Source: Chryseolinea lacunae (GTDB lineage Bacteria > Bacteroidota > Bacteroidia > Cytophagales > Cyclobacteriaceae). Taken from it: 64,000 bases of DNA. Positions 42,664 to 53,641 of the stretch are shown one piece after another; within the stretch, counting starts at the first letter, position 1, and every line of letters starts with the position of its first letter. The notes under the pieces were generated by a model. The model saw nothing but the letters and a program-made list of their open reading frames with translations. It searched no databases and was not told the DNA's origin. The stretch is from contig NZ_JAERRB010000004.1 of assembly GCF_016735595.1 (NCBI RefSeq), positions 558,001 to 622,000 of the forward strand, read 5' to 3'. The position numbers were made by a program, and so were the translations under genes.

Positions 42664-43820
42664 CAAAAACCAAAAGACTCTCCATCATCGGCGGTGGCAT
42701 CGGTGGCCTCACCCTGGCCATTGCCCTGCGCAAAAAAGGTTACGAACCCACGGTCTATGAAAGTGCTCCAGCACTAAAGCCGCTGGGCGCAGGCCTGGGT
42801 CTGGCCGCAAACGCCATCAAGGCATTCGACGAAATCGGCATCAGCGACGACGTGTTGCAGGCCGGCAAGATTCTTAAAAAATTTACCCTGCGCGACCAGC
42901 GCGGCAACACACTGTCGGTGGCCGACGCCGAATCATTGAGTGGCCGCTATGGCGTGCCCAGCAACTTCACCATTCACCGCGCCGATCTTCACGAGGTGTT
43001 GTTGTCCAAGCTTCCGCCACACAGCGTGGTGTTGGGCAAAACTTGTGTGCGGTTCGATCAGCGCGCTTCCGGTGTAGTGCTTCACTTCAGCGATGGGTCA
43101 GCAATAGAAACCGATTATGTTATGGCCTGCGATGGTGTGCATTCTGTTTTTCGCAAGCAGCTTGTTCCCAACAGCCTGCCGCGCTATGCGGGCTACACCT
43201 GTTGGCGCGCCGTGATAGACACCCTGCCACCTTCGCTCGATGGCGAAGCCACCGGAGAGTCGTGGGGCATTGGCCGTCGCTTTGGCATTGTACCACTCAG
43301 CAACCATCGCGTCTATTGGTTTGCCACGCTCAATGCACCGGCCAACGATCTCAGCAAGAAAGCATACACGGTGGCCGATCTTCAAAAAGTTTTTGGCGAG
43401 TTTCATTCACCCGTTCCCGAAGTGCTTGCGCACACAAAAAACGAACAGCTCATCTGGAACGATATTGTCGACATCAAACCGCTGCGCCAGTTTGCCTTTG
43501 GCAACATTGTGTTGATGGGCGACGCCGCGCACGCCACCACGCCCAACATGGGGCAGGGCGCCTGCATGGCCATTGAAGATGCTGTGATTCTGGCACAGTG
43601 CATCGCGCAAAACGCAGAGCCCATCGTGGCCTTCCAACGCTTCGAAGCCCGGCGGCTCAACCGCACGCGGCATATCATCGTAGACTCGCGCAGAATAGGT
43701 CGCGTGGGGCAATGGGAAAATCGCTTTCTCATCAACGTGCGCAACACCGCGCTGCGCCTCACATCCGAACGGGTGGCTGCGCAACAGTTCAAATTCATTT
43801 CCGACGTATCGTTTCAATGA
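42660..43820 (+). CDS. FAD-dependent monooxygenase (PHBH fold)
   Basis: A 386-residue flavoprotein of the p-hydroxybenzoate hydroxylase group. The FAD-binding Rossmann motif is GGGIGGLTLAIALRKKGYEP, the DG motif is CDGVHSVFRKQLV and the GD motif is GDAAHATTPNMGQGACMAIEDA. It uses NAD(P)H and oxygen to hydroxylate an aromatic or polyketide-like substrate; closest relatives include 6-hydroxynicotinate and salicylate hydroxylase-like enzymes and TetX-type proteins. No transmembrane helix is present. Confidence 0.9.
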   Translation: MTKTKRLSIIGGGIGGLTLAIALRKKGYEPTVYESAPALKPLGAGLGLAANAIKAFDEIGISDDVLQAGKILKKFTLRDQRGNTLSVADAESLSGRYGVPSNFTIHRADLHEVLLSKLPPHSVVLGKTCVRFDQRASGVVLHFSDGSAIETDYVMACDGVHSVFRKQLVPNSLPRYAGYTCWRAVIDTLPPSLDGEATGESWGIGRRFGIVPLSNHRVYWFATLNAPANDLSKKAYTVADLQKVFGEFHSPVPEVLAHTKNEQLIWNDIVDIKPLRQFAFGNIVLMGDAAHATTPNMGQGACMAIEDAVILAQCIAQNAEPIVAFQRFEARRLNRTRHIIVDSRRIGRVGQWENRFLINVRNTALRLTSERVAAQQFKFISDVSFQ

Positions 43821-43921
43821 GCACGCTGGCGTGCATGTTCACATTCGGTGTCGTGCACGCGAACGTTGCCGGGAAAAATTCATACATTCAGTTCTGAATT
43901 TTCTTTGTCACTTGCCCGCGA

Positions 43922-44938
43922 ATGCTGCGATACAAATCCAGACGTCAATTCTTTAAAACCTATGGCATCCTGCTGCTCGCTGCGTGGATGGGGTTTCTGG
44001 TGCGTCTTGTAAAGTTCGATGCGTTCACGCTCACCGCGCAGTTTTTCATGTTTGGCCTATCCACCGTTATGCTGGCCACCGTGTGGGAGCTGATGCGCTA
44101 CCTCAACTTCGTGCTCGACAAACGGTATCCCTTCGAACGCAGCATCAGTGGGCGCATTGTGTTGCAGCTGGCGTTGGGCGCGGTCATCGGCCTGTTCGTC
44201 CGATGGTTGATTTACCTGTTTGGTGAATCGCATCTGCCCTTCAAACTCGACGAATTGTTTGTGGCCACCACGTGGGCATTATACGTGATCTGCACCGTGG
44301 TTATCAACCTGGGTTTCTTCACCGACTATTTTCTGCAACGTTGGAAAGACTCGCTGGTGGTGGCCGAACGCCTCGAAAAAGAAAAATCACAAGTGCAGTT
44401 CGACAACCTGAAGAACCAACTCAATCCGCATTTCCTGTTCAACGCCCTCAGCTCGCTCAACAGCCTCATCTTCGAAAACCAGGCGCTGGCCTCGCAGTTT
44501 GTGCAGCAGCTGTCGAAAGTGTATCGCTATGTGTTGCAGAACAAAGACAAAAACTTTGTGCCGCTCAGCACCGAGCTCGAATTCATTCAGCACTATGTGT
44601 CGCTTTTGCATACACGCTTTTCGGGGGCGCTCGCCATTTCTATCGATGTGCCGGAAGACCGCGAAACACGTGCCGTGGTTCCGGTAACGTTGCAGATCCT
44701 CATCGAAAATGCCTTGAAGCACAATGTTGTGGATCGCGACAAGCCGCTGCGCATCGAAGTGGTGACCATTGGCGACTATCTGGTGGTGAGCAACAACCTG
44801 CAACTGCGAAACCGTGTTGACACATCAAACAAACAAGGGCTGGAAAACCTGAGCTCGCTCTACACGTTTCTCACCGACCGGCCCTTGCTCATCGAACAAA
44901 CCTCCGATCGCTTTGCTGTGAAAATTCCCCTGCTTTAA
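43922..44938 (+). CDS. LytS-type sensor histidine kinase
   Basis: A 338-residue membrane kinase. Four transmembrane helices lie in about 10-150 (ILLLAAWMGFLVRLV, FFMFGLSTVMLATVW, IVLQLALGAVIGLFVRWLIY, LYVICTVVINLGFF). The phosphoacceptor segment is LKNQLNPHFLFNALSSLN with His at about 177. The ATP-binding end is short (LQILIENALKHNVV, GLENLSSLYTFL), as in this family. Its partner response regulator of LytTR type is two genes downstream, with an acetyltransferase gene between. Confidence 0.93.
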   Translation: MLRYKSRRQFFKTYGILLLAAWMGFLVRLVKFDAFTLTAQFFMFGLSTVMLATVWELMRYLNFVLDKRYPFERSISGRIVLQLALGAVIGLFVRWLIYLFGESHLPFKLDELFVATTWALYVICTVVINLGFFTDYFLQRWKDSLVVAERLEKEKSQVQFDNLKNQLNPHFLFNALSSLNSLIFENQALASQFVQQLSKVYRYVLQNKDKNFVPLSTELEFIQHYVSLLHTRFSGALAISIDVPEDRETRAVVPVTLQILIENALKHNVVDRDKPLRIEVVTIGDYLVVSNNLQLRNRVDTSNKQGLENLSSLYTFLTDRPLLIEQTSDRFAVKIPLL

Positions 44939-44974
44939 ATACATTCGCCTGTAGAACCCGAAACGCCTTGACCC

Positions 44975-45505
44975 ATGCGCTACCGTACCGCTACAGAAGA
45001 CGATGCTCCACGTTTGTTGAAACTCTACAAGGCCGTGTCGCGCGTGCCCGATGGCATTGCCCGCCTCGAACATGAAGTGACGGAAGAATATGTTGAGAAT
45101 TTTTTATACAACAGCCTGTCGTCGGGGTTGATCATTGTGGCCGAGAATCCCGACAAACCCGAAGAGCTTGTGGCCGATGTGCATGGCTACAAAATGGGGC
45201 TGGAGGTGTTCAAGCACGTCATCAGCGATGTCACCCTGTGTGTGCATCCTAATTTCCAGGGGCGAAAAATCGGGCGCACCATTCTCATGGTCTACCTCGA
45301 AGAAATTGCCACCAACCGCCCCGACATCGGCAAGGTGGAGCTCATTGCGCGCGAGGGAAATCTGAAAGCCATTCAGCTCTATCAATCCGTGGGCTTCCTC
45401 ATTGAAGGCAGGCTCGAGATGCGCATCCGGAATGTGGACGGCACCTACGAAGCCGACATTCCCATGGGCTGGCAAAATCCAAACTTCGAATTCGACGAAG
45501 CCTGA
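44975..45505 (+). CDS. GNAT family N-acetyltransferase within the LytS/LytTR cluster
   Basis: A 176-residue acetyltransferase. Motif A is VHPNFQGRKIGRTILMVYLE, preceded by strand VISDVTLC, and motif B is AIQLYQSVGFLIEGRLEMRI. It lies 36 bp after the kinase gene and 34 bp before the regulator gene, so the three are likely one operon. It may modify a small molecule or wall precursor connected to the signal sensed by the kinase; this is inference. Confidence 0.9.
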   Translation: MRYRTATEDDAPRLLKLYKAVSRVPDGIARLEHEVTEEYVENFLYNSLSSGLIIVAENPDKPEELVADVHGYKMGLEVFKHVISDVTLCVHPNFQGRKIGRTILMVYLEEIATNRPDIGKVELIAREGNLKAIQLYQSVGFLIEGRLEMRIRNVDGTYEADIPMGWQNPNFEFDEA

Positions 45506-45539
45506 CGAAGCGGGCGGGTGTCACGAAAAAGTTTTTGTT

Positions 45540-46292
45540 ATGAACATCCTCATCATCGAAGATGAAACCTGGGCAGCAAAAGACCTTCAGAACCTTTTGC
45601 AACGCATCGAACCTTCGGCAAAAATCGTGGACGCGCTCACCAGTGTTGCCGCGGCCGTGAAGTGGCTCAAGGCAAACCCCGCACCCGACCTCATTCTTTC
45701 CGACATCCAACTGTCGGACGGCATAAGCTTCTCCATTTTCGAAAGCCTGCAACTGAAGTGCCCCATTATCTTCACCACAGCCTACGACGACTACGCCATC
45801 CGCGCCTTCAAACTGAACAGCATCGACTATCTGCTCAAACCCGTGGACGAGAAAGAATTAAAAGGAGCGTTGGATAAATACAAAGCTCTGTCGTCTGAAA
45901 GCATATTGGGCGAGCAGCTCAAAACGGTGATGGCACACTGGGGGCAACCCAACAAAAAATATAAAGAGCGATTCCTCACGCTTCATCGCAACACACTCGT
46001 GCCCGTGGTGCAGCAACAGATAGCATTCTTCCACAAAGAAGAACTCATCTACCTGCACACGCTGGAGAATGAAAAATTCATCAGCGAACACCATACCATG
46101 GATGAAATTGAAAGTCTGCTGAACCCGGAATTGTTTTTCCGCGTCAACCGCCAATACATCATCCACATCCAATCGGTGGACCGGATCAAGACCACGCACA
46201 AAGGACTAACCGTGCAACTGAAACCTGTGTTCCACACGGAAATGGACATCAGCCGCGAAAAGGCGGTGGCGTTTAAGAACTGGGTTGGATAA
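45540..46292 (+). CDS. LytTR-type response regulator
   Basis: A 250-residue DNA-binding regulator. The receiver domain covers about 1-120, with acidic pocket IIEDETWAAKDL, phospho-acceptor Asp in DLILSDIQLSDG, and Thr/Lys in IIFTTAYDDY and LLKPVDEKE. The LytTR DNA-binding domain is at about 150-245 (VQQQIAFFHKEELIYLHTLE, NPELFFRVNRQYIIHI). ATG 45540 starts directly with MNILIIEDE. It should be phosphorylated by the LytS kinase upstream. Confidence 0.94.
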   Translation: MNILIIEDETWAAKDLQNLLQRIEPSAKIVDALTSVAAAVKWLKANPAPDLILSDIQLSDGISFSIFESLQLKCPIIFTTAYDDYAIRAFKLNSIDYLLKPVDEKELKGALDKYKALSSESILGEQLKTVMAHWGQPNKKYKERFLTLHRNTLVPVVQQQIAFFHKEELIYLHTLENEKFISEHHTMDEIESLLNPELFFRVNRQYIIHIQSVDRIKTTHKGLTVQLKPVFHTEMDISREKAVAFKNWVG

Positions 46293-46304
46293 AATTAAGA
46301 GGGA

Positions 46305-47558
46305 TTAGACGAGGTATTCGAACAGGTTCTCGTTCTGATTCACCAGCGTGTAGTTCAGCTTGCGGTCGTTCATCCGTTCAATAAGCGAATTAAAATCGTC
46401 TTTCGATTTCACCTCGATGCCGATCAGGGCGGGGCCGCTTTCCTTGTTGTTTTTCTGGATAAACTCGAAGCGCACAATGTCGTCGTTGGGACCGAGAATG
46501 TCGTTCACAAATTCTTTCAGCGCACCGGGCCGTTGGGCAAAGCGCACAATGAAATAATGTTTGAGGCCTTCATAGAGCAGCGAGCGTTCTTTGATCTCCT
46601 GCATGCGGTCAATGTCGTTGTTGCCGCCGCTGAGCACGCACACCACTTTCTTGCCTTTGATCTGGGCTGCATATTGTTCGAGGGCTGCGATTGATAATGC
46701 GCCGGCAGGTTCGGCCACGATGGCATCTTCATTGTAAAGCTGCAGGATCGTTGACGATACTTTTCCTTCGGGCACCAGCAGCATGTCGCTGAGCACTTCC
46801 TTGCAAAGTTCAAACGTGAGGTCGCCCACTTTCTTAACCGCGGCACCATCCACAAAGCGCTGAATCTTGTCGAGCACCACGGGCTTGCCAGCCGCCAGCG
46901 CTTCCTTCATAGAAGGGGCGCCAAGGGGCTCAACACCCACAATTTTGGTTTGGGGTGAGAACACTTTAAAATACTGACCTACGCCGGCACACAACCCACC
47001 CCCGCCAATGGGCAGAAAGATGTAGTCGATGCCCGACAGGTCGTCGAGAATTTCTTTTCCCACGGTGCCTTGTCCTTCAATCACTTTGATGTGATCGAAC
47101 GGCGGGATAAACACCATGCTGTTTTGTTCGGTAAACTCCAGTGCATGGGCCTGGCATTCGTCGAACGTGTCGCCAATGAGCACGATCTCGATGTTGCTGC
47201 CACCAAACATGCGCACCTGGTTGATCTTTTGTTTGGGCGTGATGGCGGGCATGTAGATGACACCTTTGATGTCGAGATATTTGCAGGCGAACGCCACACC
47301 TTGGGCGTGGTTGCCCGCACTGGCGCACACCACACCGCGTTGGCGTTGCTCGTCGCTCAGGCTTTGAATGAGATTGTAGGCACCCCTCAGTTTATAGGAC
47401 CGCACCACCTGCAGATCTTCACGCTTAATGTAAATCTCGGCCTGAAATTTTTCGGAGAGTTTACGGTGCAGTTGCAGCGGTGTTTTCAAGGCAACGGCTT
47501 TCAGCGCGTAGGCTGCGGCGTTGATGTTGAGGTCGTATGTTTTGGAAGTGGGTGTCAT
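46305..47558 (-). CDS. ilvA: Threonine ammonia-lyase (threonine deaminase)
   Basis: A 417-residue PLP enzyme that turns threonine into 2-oxobutanoate, the first step to isoleucine. The PLP lysine is in VRSYKLRGAYN at about 55-60, the phosphate-binding glycine loop is GGGGLCAG, and CVLSGGNND is also conserved. The C-terminal 90 residues form one ACT-like domain (EFVNDILGPNDDIVRFEFIQ), so this is the single-ACT form regulated by isoleucine or valine. The start at 47558 is chosen because it begins directly with MTPTSKTYDLNINA. It is the last gene of the leftward ilv operon, 106 bp after ilvC with a long inverted repeat between. Confidence 0.94.
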   Translation of the reverse strand: MTPTSKTYDLNINAAAYALKAVALKTPLQLHRKLSEKFQAEIYIKREDLQVVRSYKLRGAYNLIQSLSDEQRQRGVVCASAGNHAQGVAFACKYLDIKGVIYMPAITPKQKINQVRMFGGSNIEIVLIGDTFDECQAHALEFTEQNSMVFIPPFDHIKVIEGQGTVGKEILDDLSGIDYIFLPIGGGGLCAGVGQYFKVFSPQTKIVGVEPLGAPSMKEALAAGKPVVLDKIQRFVDGAAVKKVGDLTFELCKEVLSDMLLVPEGKVSSTILQLYNEDAIVAEPAGALSIAALEQYAAQIKGKKVVCVLSGGNNDIDRMQEIKERSLLYEGLKHYFIVRFAQRPGALKEFVNDILGPNDDIVRFEFIQKNNKESGPALIGIEVKSKDDFNSLIERMNDRKLNYTLVNQNENLFEYLV

Positions 47559-47578
47559 AAAAAAGAGAGAATATAAAA

Positions 47579-47654
47579 CCGCCAAGGCACGGAGGGCGCA
47601 AAGGACGTCGAAAGTTTTTTCGGTCGTGCCTTTGCGCCCTTGCGCCTGTGTGGC
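47579..47654. repeat. Long imperfect inverted repeat between ilvC and ilvA
   Basis: CCGCCAAGGCACGGAGGGCG (47579 onward) is matched in inverted order by CGTGCCTTTGCGCCC and CCTGTGTGGC up to 47654. The GCCAAGGCGCAAAGG-like unit is a common extragenic repeat type. In the ilv mRNA it would form a long hairpin that could lower expression of ilvA relative to the upstream genes. Confidence 0.65.
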
Positions 47655-47664
47655 TTAAGATGAA

Positions 47665-48735
47665 TTAGTTTATCATGCTGGCTTCAACTGTGTTCTTTTC
47701 AGGACGCAGTTGGCGCACGGCAGCACCGGCTTGCCAGAGTTCGCTTTCGCGAAGTTCTTTCAGCTCTTCAGCCAGTTTCTCGCGATAGTCGGGCTTGCTG
47801 CAGGTGTCGATGGTGCGGCGTGCTTCTTCGCCGGTGGCCACGCTCTTATAGAGGTCCTGGAACACAGGGAGTGTAGCGGCTTTAAATTTCTTCTTCCAAT
47901 CCAACGCACCGCGTTGGGCTGTAGTAGAACAGTTGGCATACATCCAGTCCATGCCGTTTTCGGCAACCAGTGGCATAAGGCTTTGTGTCAGCTCTTCAAC
48001 TGTTTCGTTAAACGCTTCAGAAGGCGAGTGGCCGTTGGCGCGCAACACTTCATATTGTGCTTCGAAGATACCGGCAATAGCACCCATCAGTGTGCCGCGT
48101 TCGCCGCTGAGGTCGGAGTATACTTCTTTCTTGAAATCAGTTTCAAACAAATAGCCCGATCCCACACCAATGCCGAGGGCGATCGCTTTTTGCTTTGCGT
48201 TGCCCGATGCATCCTGGAACACGGCGTAGCTCGAGTTGATGCCCTTGCCTTGGAGGAACAAACGGCGAACCGATGTGCCCGAACCTTTGGGAGCAGCCAA
48301 CACTACGTCAACTTCGGCTGGAGGAATGATGCCGGTTTGGTCTTTGAATGTGATGCCAAAGCCGTGCGAGAAATATAAGGTCTTGCCTTTGGTGAGGAAA
48401 GGTTTAATGGTGGGCCACAGGGCGATCTGACCGGCGTCTGAAAGCAGGAACTCGATAACTGTGCCGCGTTGTGCTGCTTCTTCTATTTCGAAAAGTGTTT
48501 TGCCGGGAACCCAGCCGTGTTCAACCGCTTTGTCCCATGTTTTGGAACCTTTGCGTTGACCAACGATCACGTTGAAGCCGTTGTCGCGGAGGTTGAGGGC
48601 TTGTGCAGGACCTTGAACACCGTAGCCGATAATGGCAATTGTTTCGTTCTTCAGTACGTCAAGTGCTTTTTCCATCGGAAATTCTTCACGGGTCACAACC
48701 TCTTCGATCGTTCCGCCAAAATTGATCTTTGCCAT
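47665..48735 (-). CDS. ilvC: Ketol-acid reductoisomerase
   Basis: A 356-residue class I reductoisomerase that converts 2-acetolactate into 2,3-dihydroxyisovalerate, with Mg2+ and NADPH. The dinucleotide fold is IIGYGVQGPAQALNLRDNG, with the selectivity loop GQRKGSKTWDKA. The knotted C-terminal domain has metal-binding acids in SDLSGERGTLMGAIAGIFEA (Asp, Glu). It sits in the operon 77 bp after ilvN. Confidence 0.95.
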   Translation of the reverse strand: MAKINFGGTIEEVVTREEFPMEKALDVLKNETIAIIGYGVQGPAQALNLRDNGFNVIVGQRKGSKTWDKAVEHGWVPGKTLFEIEEAAQRGTVIEFLLSDAGQIALWPTIKPFLTKGKTLYFSHGFGITFKDQTGIIPPAEVDVVLAAPKGSGTSVRRLFLQGKGINSSYAVFQDASGNAKQKAIALGIGVGSGYLFETDFKKEVYSDLSGERGTLMGAIAGIFEAQYEVLRANGHSPSEAFNETVEELTQSLMPLVAENGMDWMYANCSTTAQRGALDWKKKFKAATLPVFQDLYKSVATGEEARRTIDTCSKPDYREKLAEELKELRESELWQAGAAVRQLRPEKNTVEASMIN

Positions 48736-48812
48736 TTTGCTTTATTGTTTAAGTTTTGATTTTTTTCAGTTACGTTTTTTTAGTGATGATGTGGCGCGTT
48801 GCCTGTGCCGGT

Positions 48813-49151
48813 TTACACAATCTGTTCGTTGTGCTTGGCACTCAGTTCGCAATAGAGATCGCTGCCCGAGTAGTAGAGTGCATACTCCACTTCAATGAGC
48901 TTCTCCAGCTGATGTTTCACTTTCTCCATCATGTCGGGTGTTGTGAAGAGCAGGAGCACGGCCACGCCCATGCGGAAGTCGTCTTCTACTTCGTGGGCCA
49001 GCAGTTTCTTGATCCTGATTCTCCGACGATTCAGAATGTTAACGATCCGGTTCAGCACCGAAAAGTTATTGTCCGAATGTATTTCAAGGGTGAAGTCCTG
49101 TTTCATGTCAATAAGGTTGGTCTCTATAATGGTGCGGGTGTGTATAGTCAT
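48813..49151 (-). CDS. ilvN: Acetolactate synthase small (regulatory) subunit, short form
   Basis: A 112-residue protein holding one ACT domain (DFTLEIHSDNNFSVLNRIVN, ILNRRRIRIKKL), which binds valine for feedback control of IlvB. The usual small subunit has about 160 residues with a second, C-terminal domain; that part is absent. The start at 49151 lies 5 bp after ilvB; a Met 15 codons later (49106) is an alternative. Confidence 0.85.
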   Translation of the reverse strand: MTIHTRTIIETNLIDMKQDFTLEIHSDNNFSVLNRIVNILNRRRIRIKKLLAHEVEDDFRMGVAVLLLFTTPDMMEKVKHQLEKLIEVEYALYYSGSDLYCELSAKHNEQIV

Positions 49152-49156
49152 AACAA

Positions 49157-50888
49157 TTAGGCTTTAGGGGCTTCGAGCATCACGTCTGCAACGCCGGCGC
49201 CGGCAGGCACCATGGGAAACACGTTGTCTTCTTTTCCAACCACCACTTCCAGGAAGTAGGGGGTTTCTGCAGCCAGCATTTCTTTGATGGCACCTTGCAG
49301 ATCGTCGCGCACTTCCACTTTGCGGGCGGGGATGCTATAGGCTTCGGCCAACTTCACAAAGTCGGGGTTTTGCATTTCGGTGAACGAATAGCGCTTGCCG
49401 TGGAACAGCTGTTGCCACTGGCGCACCATGCCCAGGAAGTTGTTGTTCAACACCACAATCTTTACGGGGATTTTATATTGCATGATGGTGCCCAATTCTT
49501 GCACAGTCATCTGATAGCCACCGTCGCCAATCACGGCAATCACTTGCTTTTCGGGTCTTCCTAATTTTGCTCCCATAGCAGCGGGCAAGGCAAAGCCCAT
49601 GGTGCCGGCACCGCCCGAGGTGACGTTGGTGCGGGGCTCTTTGTATTTGTAGTAGCGCGAGGTGGTCATTTGATGCTGGCCCACGTCGGTTACCACCACC
49701 GCTTCGCCATGGGTGAAGTTGGAGAGGTGGTTGATCACTTCGGCCATGGTGAGCTTTTCGCTTACGGGGTAGAATTCTTTGGTGATGACTTTTTCGTATT
49801 CTTCGTCGTTCAGCTTTTTGAAGCTGGCAATCCACGCGCTGTGGTTTCCGGCGTTGCACTTGCCCACCAACGCGGCGAGGCCTTCTTTGGCATCGGCATG
49901 AATGGCCACATCGGCTTTGATGATCTTGTTGATTTCGGCTTTGTCAATTTCGAGGTGAACCACTTTGGCCTGGCGTGCATATTTGCTCACGTTGCCCGTT
50001 ACGCGGTCGTCGAAGCGCATGCCCACGGCGATCAGCACATCACATTCGTTGGTGTTCACGTTGGGGCCATAGTTGCCGTGCATGCCCAGGTAGCCCACAT
50101 AGTTGGGATGGTCGGAAGGAAACGCGCCGAGGCCGAGCAACGTGCTGGCTACGGGAATTCCCGTTTTCTCCGAAAAAGCGATTAGTTCTTCAGAAGCACC
50201 CGACAACAAAATGCCCTGGCCAGCCAGGATGTAGGGACGCTTGGCACTGTTGATCAATTCGGCAGCTGCTTCCACCTGTGGCATTTGCAGCACAGGCTTT
50301 GGCTTGTAGGTGCGAATGTTTTCACACTTTGTGTACTCCGCCTCTTCAATCATTTCGTTTTGTGCATTCTTGGTGATGTCGACCAACACGGGGCCGGGAC
50401 GGCCGGTGCTGGCGATATAGAACGCGCGGGCCACGGCGGGGGCAATGTCTTTTGCTTCGGTCACCTGAATGTTCCACTTGGTCACGGGAATGGTGGTGTT
50501 CACCACGTCCGTTTCCTGGAAGGCATCGGTTCCCAGCAGGTGCGCAAACACCTGACCGGTGATGCACACCAGGGGAGTGGAGTCGATGAGGGCATCGGCC
50601 AAACCGGTCACCAGGTTGGTGGCGCCTGGGCCCGAGGTGGCAAACACCACACCGGTTCTTCCCGACACACGGGCAAAACCTTGTGCCGCATGAATGGCCC
50701 CTTGCTCGTGACGCACCAGAATGTGGTTGAGTCTGTCGGCAAAATGATAGAGCGCATCATACACGGGCATGATGGCCCCGCCGGGATAGCCGAAGATCAC
50801 ATCCACGCCTTCTTCCACGAGGCTGCGAAGCAACACTTCGGAGCCGGTTATCTTCTGTTTCGCCGGCGTGTCAACGCCCGCGGTGGGT

Positions 50889-50914
<26 letters not shown>
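49157..50914 (-). CDS. ilvB: Acetolactate synthase large subunit
   Basis: A 585-residue thiamine-diphosphate enzyme making 2-acetolactate from pyruvate, or acetohydroxybutyrate with 2-oxobutanoate. The catalytic Glu is in [19 protein letters not shown] (about 65), and the ThDP fold is at [14 protein letters not shown] and [16 protein letters not shown]-binding segments such as MLGMHGNYG are also in place. It overlaps ilvD by 26 bp (50889-50914), so translation is coupled. Confidence 0.95.
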
Positions 50915-52568
<1,654 letters not shown>

Positions 52569-52666
52569 AATCTATTTGCGTTTAAAAAGTGAGATTCAAA
52601 ATAACGAGGGGTGAAGTTTGTTTGGTGGAACGCACTTCACTTCCCCGAACATCTATCTGGTTGTAG

Positions 52667-53554
52667 TTAGATGATGACGTAGCTGAAGGACTTTTCGAGC
52701 ACCTGGCACTTGTAGGCTTCCTGAACCGTGGCGCCCAGGCTTTCATACCATTCTTTTTTGAAGGGCTTGGCGTCGATCGATTCAATGCCGGCAATTTCGG
52801 CGGCAGTGCCACACAGGAATGCGCTGTCGGCGCTATCGAGTTCTTCGGGTTTGATAGGTCTTTCTTTCACGGGAATGTCGAGCTCGCGGCAAATGTTGAT
52901 CACGGTTTGACGTGTGATGCCGGGCAGGATGTGGCCCAGGGGTGGCGTGTAGAGCACACCGTTTTTTTCGATGAAGATGTTGGCGCCGGGCGCTTCGGCC
53001 ACGTTGCCTTCCATGTCAAGCATCAGGGCTTCGTCGTAGCCTCTCACCTTGGCTTCGCTGGTGGCGAGGATCGAGTTGACATAGTGGCCGGTCACCTTCG
53101 CTTCCATTTTCAGGGAGTTGGGGTTGGGGCGCTGATAGGACGACACACAGAGCTTCAGTTGTTTGTCGCCATGATATTTGTCCCACTCCCAGGCACACAT
53201 CATCAGAAACACATCCTGAGGTTGTGTGAGGGTCATGTTGGGGCCGCAATACACGAGGGGGCGGATGTAGCTGTCCGAAAGGTTGTTTCGTTCGAGGAGC
53301 TGGTAGGCGATCTGGGTCAGCTCTTCGGTTTCGTACTGGAAGGGGATGCCCACCAGTGCGCAGCTTTTCCGGAGACGTTCGAAGTGCTCATAGGCCTTGA
53401 AGATCTTCGTTCCGTTTTGTGTCTGGTAAGCCCGGATGCCTTCAAACGCTCCGAAGCCATAGTGTAGCGTCTGGCTGTAGAGGTCAGTATGCGCATCAAC
53501 CGCTTTAATGAACTTACCATTCAAAAAAAGGATCGTCTCTTTCGTGTAGTACAT
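52667..53554 (-). CDS. ilvE: Branched-chain amino acid aminotransferase
   Basis: A 295-residue fold-type IV PLP aminotransferase that performs the last step to valine, leucine and isoleucine. The N-terminal GFGAFEGIRAYQTQNG, the lysine region AKVTGHYVNSILATSEAKVR, GYDEALMLD and the phosphate loop EAPGANIFIEKNGVLYTPPL are typical. Lys in AKVTGHY is the PLP residue. It is the first gene of the ilv operon and follows the leader peptide and terminator (53579-53764). Confidence 0.94.
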   Translation of the reverse strand: MYYTKETILFLNGKFIKAVDAHTDLYSQTLHYGFGAFEGIRAYQTQNGTKIFKAYEHFERLRKSCALVGIPFQYETEELTQIAYQLLERNNLSDSYIRPLVYCGPNMTLTQPQDVFLMMCAWEWDKYHGDKQLKLCVSSYQRPNPNSLKMEAKVTGHYVNSILATSEAKVRGYDEALMLDMEGNVAEAPGANIFIEKNGVLYTPPLGHILPGITRQTVINICRELDIPVKERPIKPEELDSADSAFLCGTAAEIAGIESIDAKPFKKEWYESLGATVQEAYKCQVLEKSFSYVII

Positions 53555-53578
53555 ATAACAATTGTTAGTTTGTTTTAG

Positions 53579-53619
53579 CCTATATAAAACAAAACCGCCC
53601 CGAGGCTATCGGGGCGGTT
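53579..53619 (-). terminator. Leader terminator of the ilv operon (attenuator)
   Basis: AACCGCCCCGA and TCGGGGCGGTT form a perfect 11-bp stem with a 5-nt loop; TTTTGTTTTATATA follows in the direction of transcription. It lies 22 bp after the leader peptide stop and 38 bp before the ilvE start codon, so it must be read through to express the operon. The upstream bases GGGGCG (plus-strand 53654-53659, inside the leader codons) can pair with its first arm as an antiterminator. Confidence 0.88.
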
Positions 53620-53641
53620 CGTGAAGTTTTTCGTTATAACG

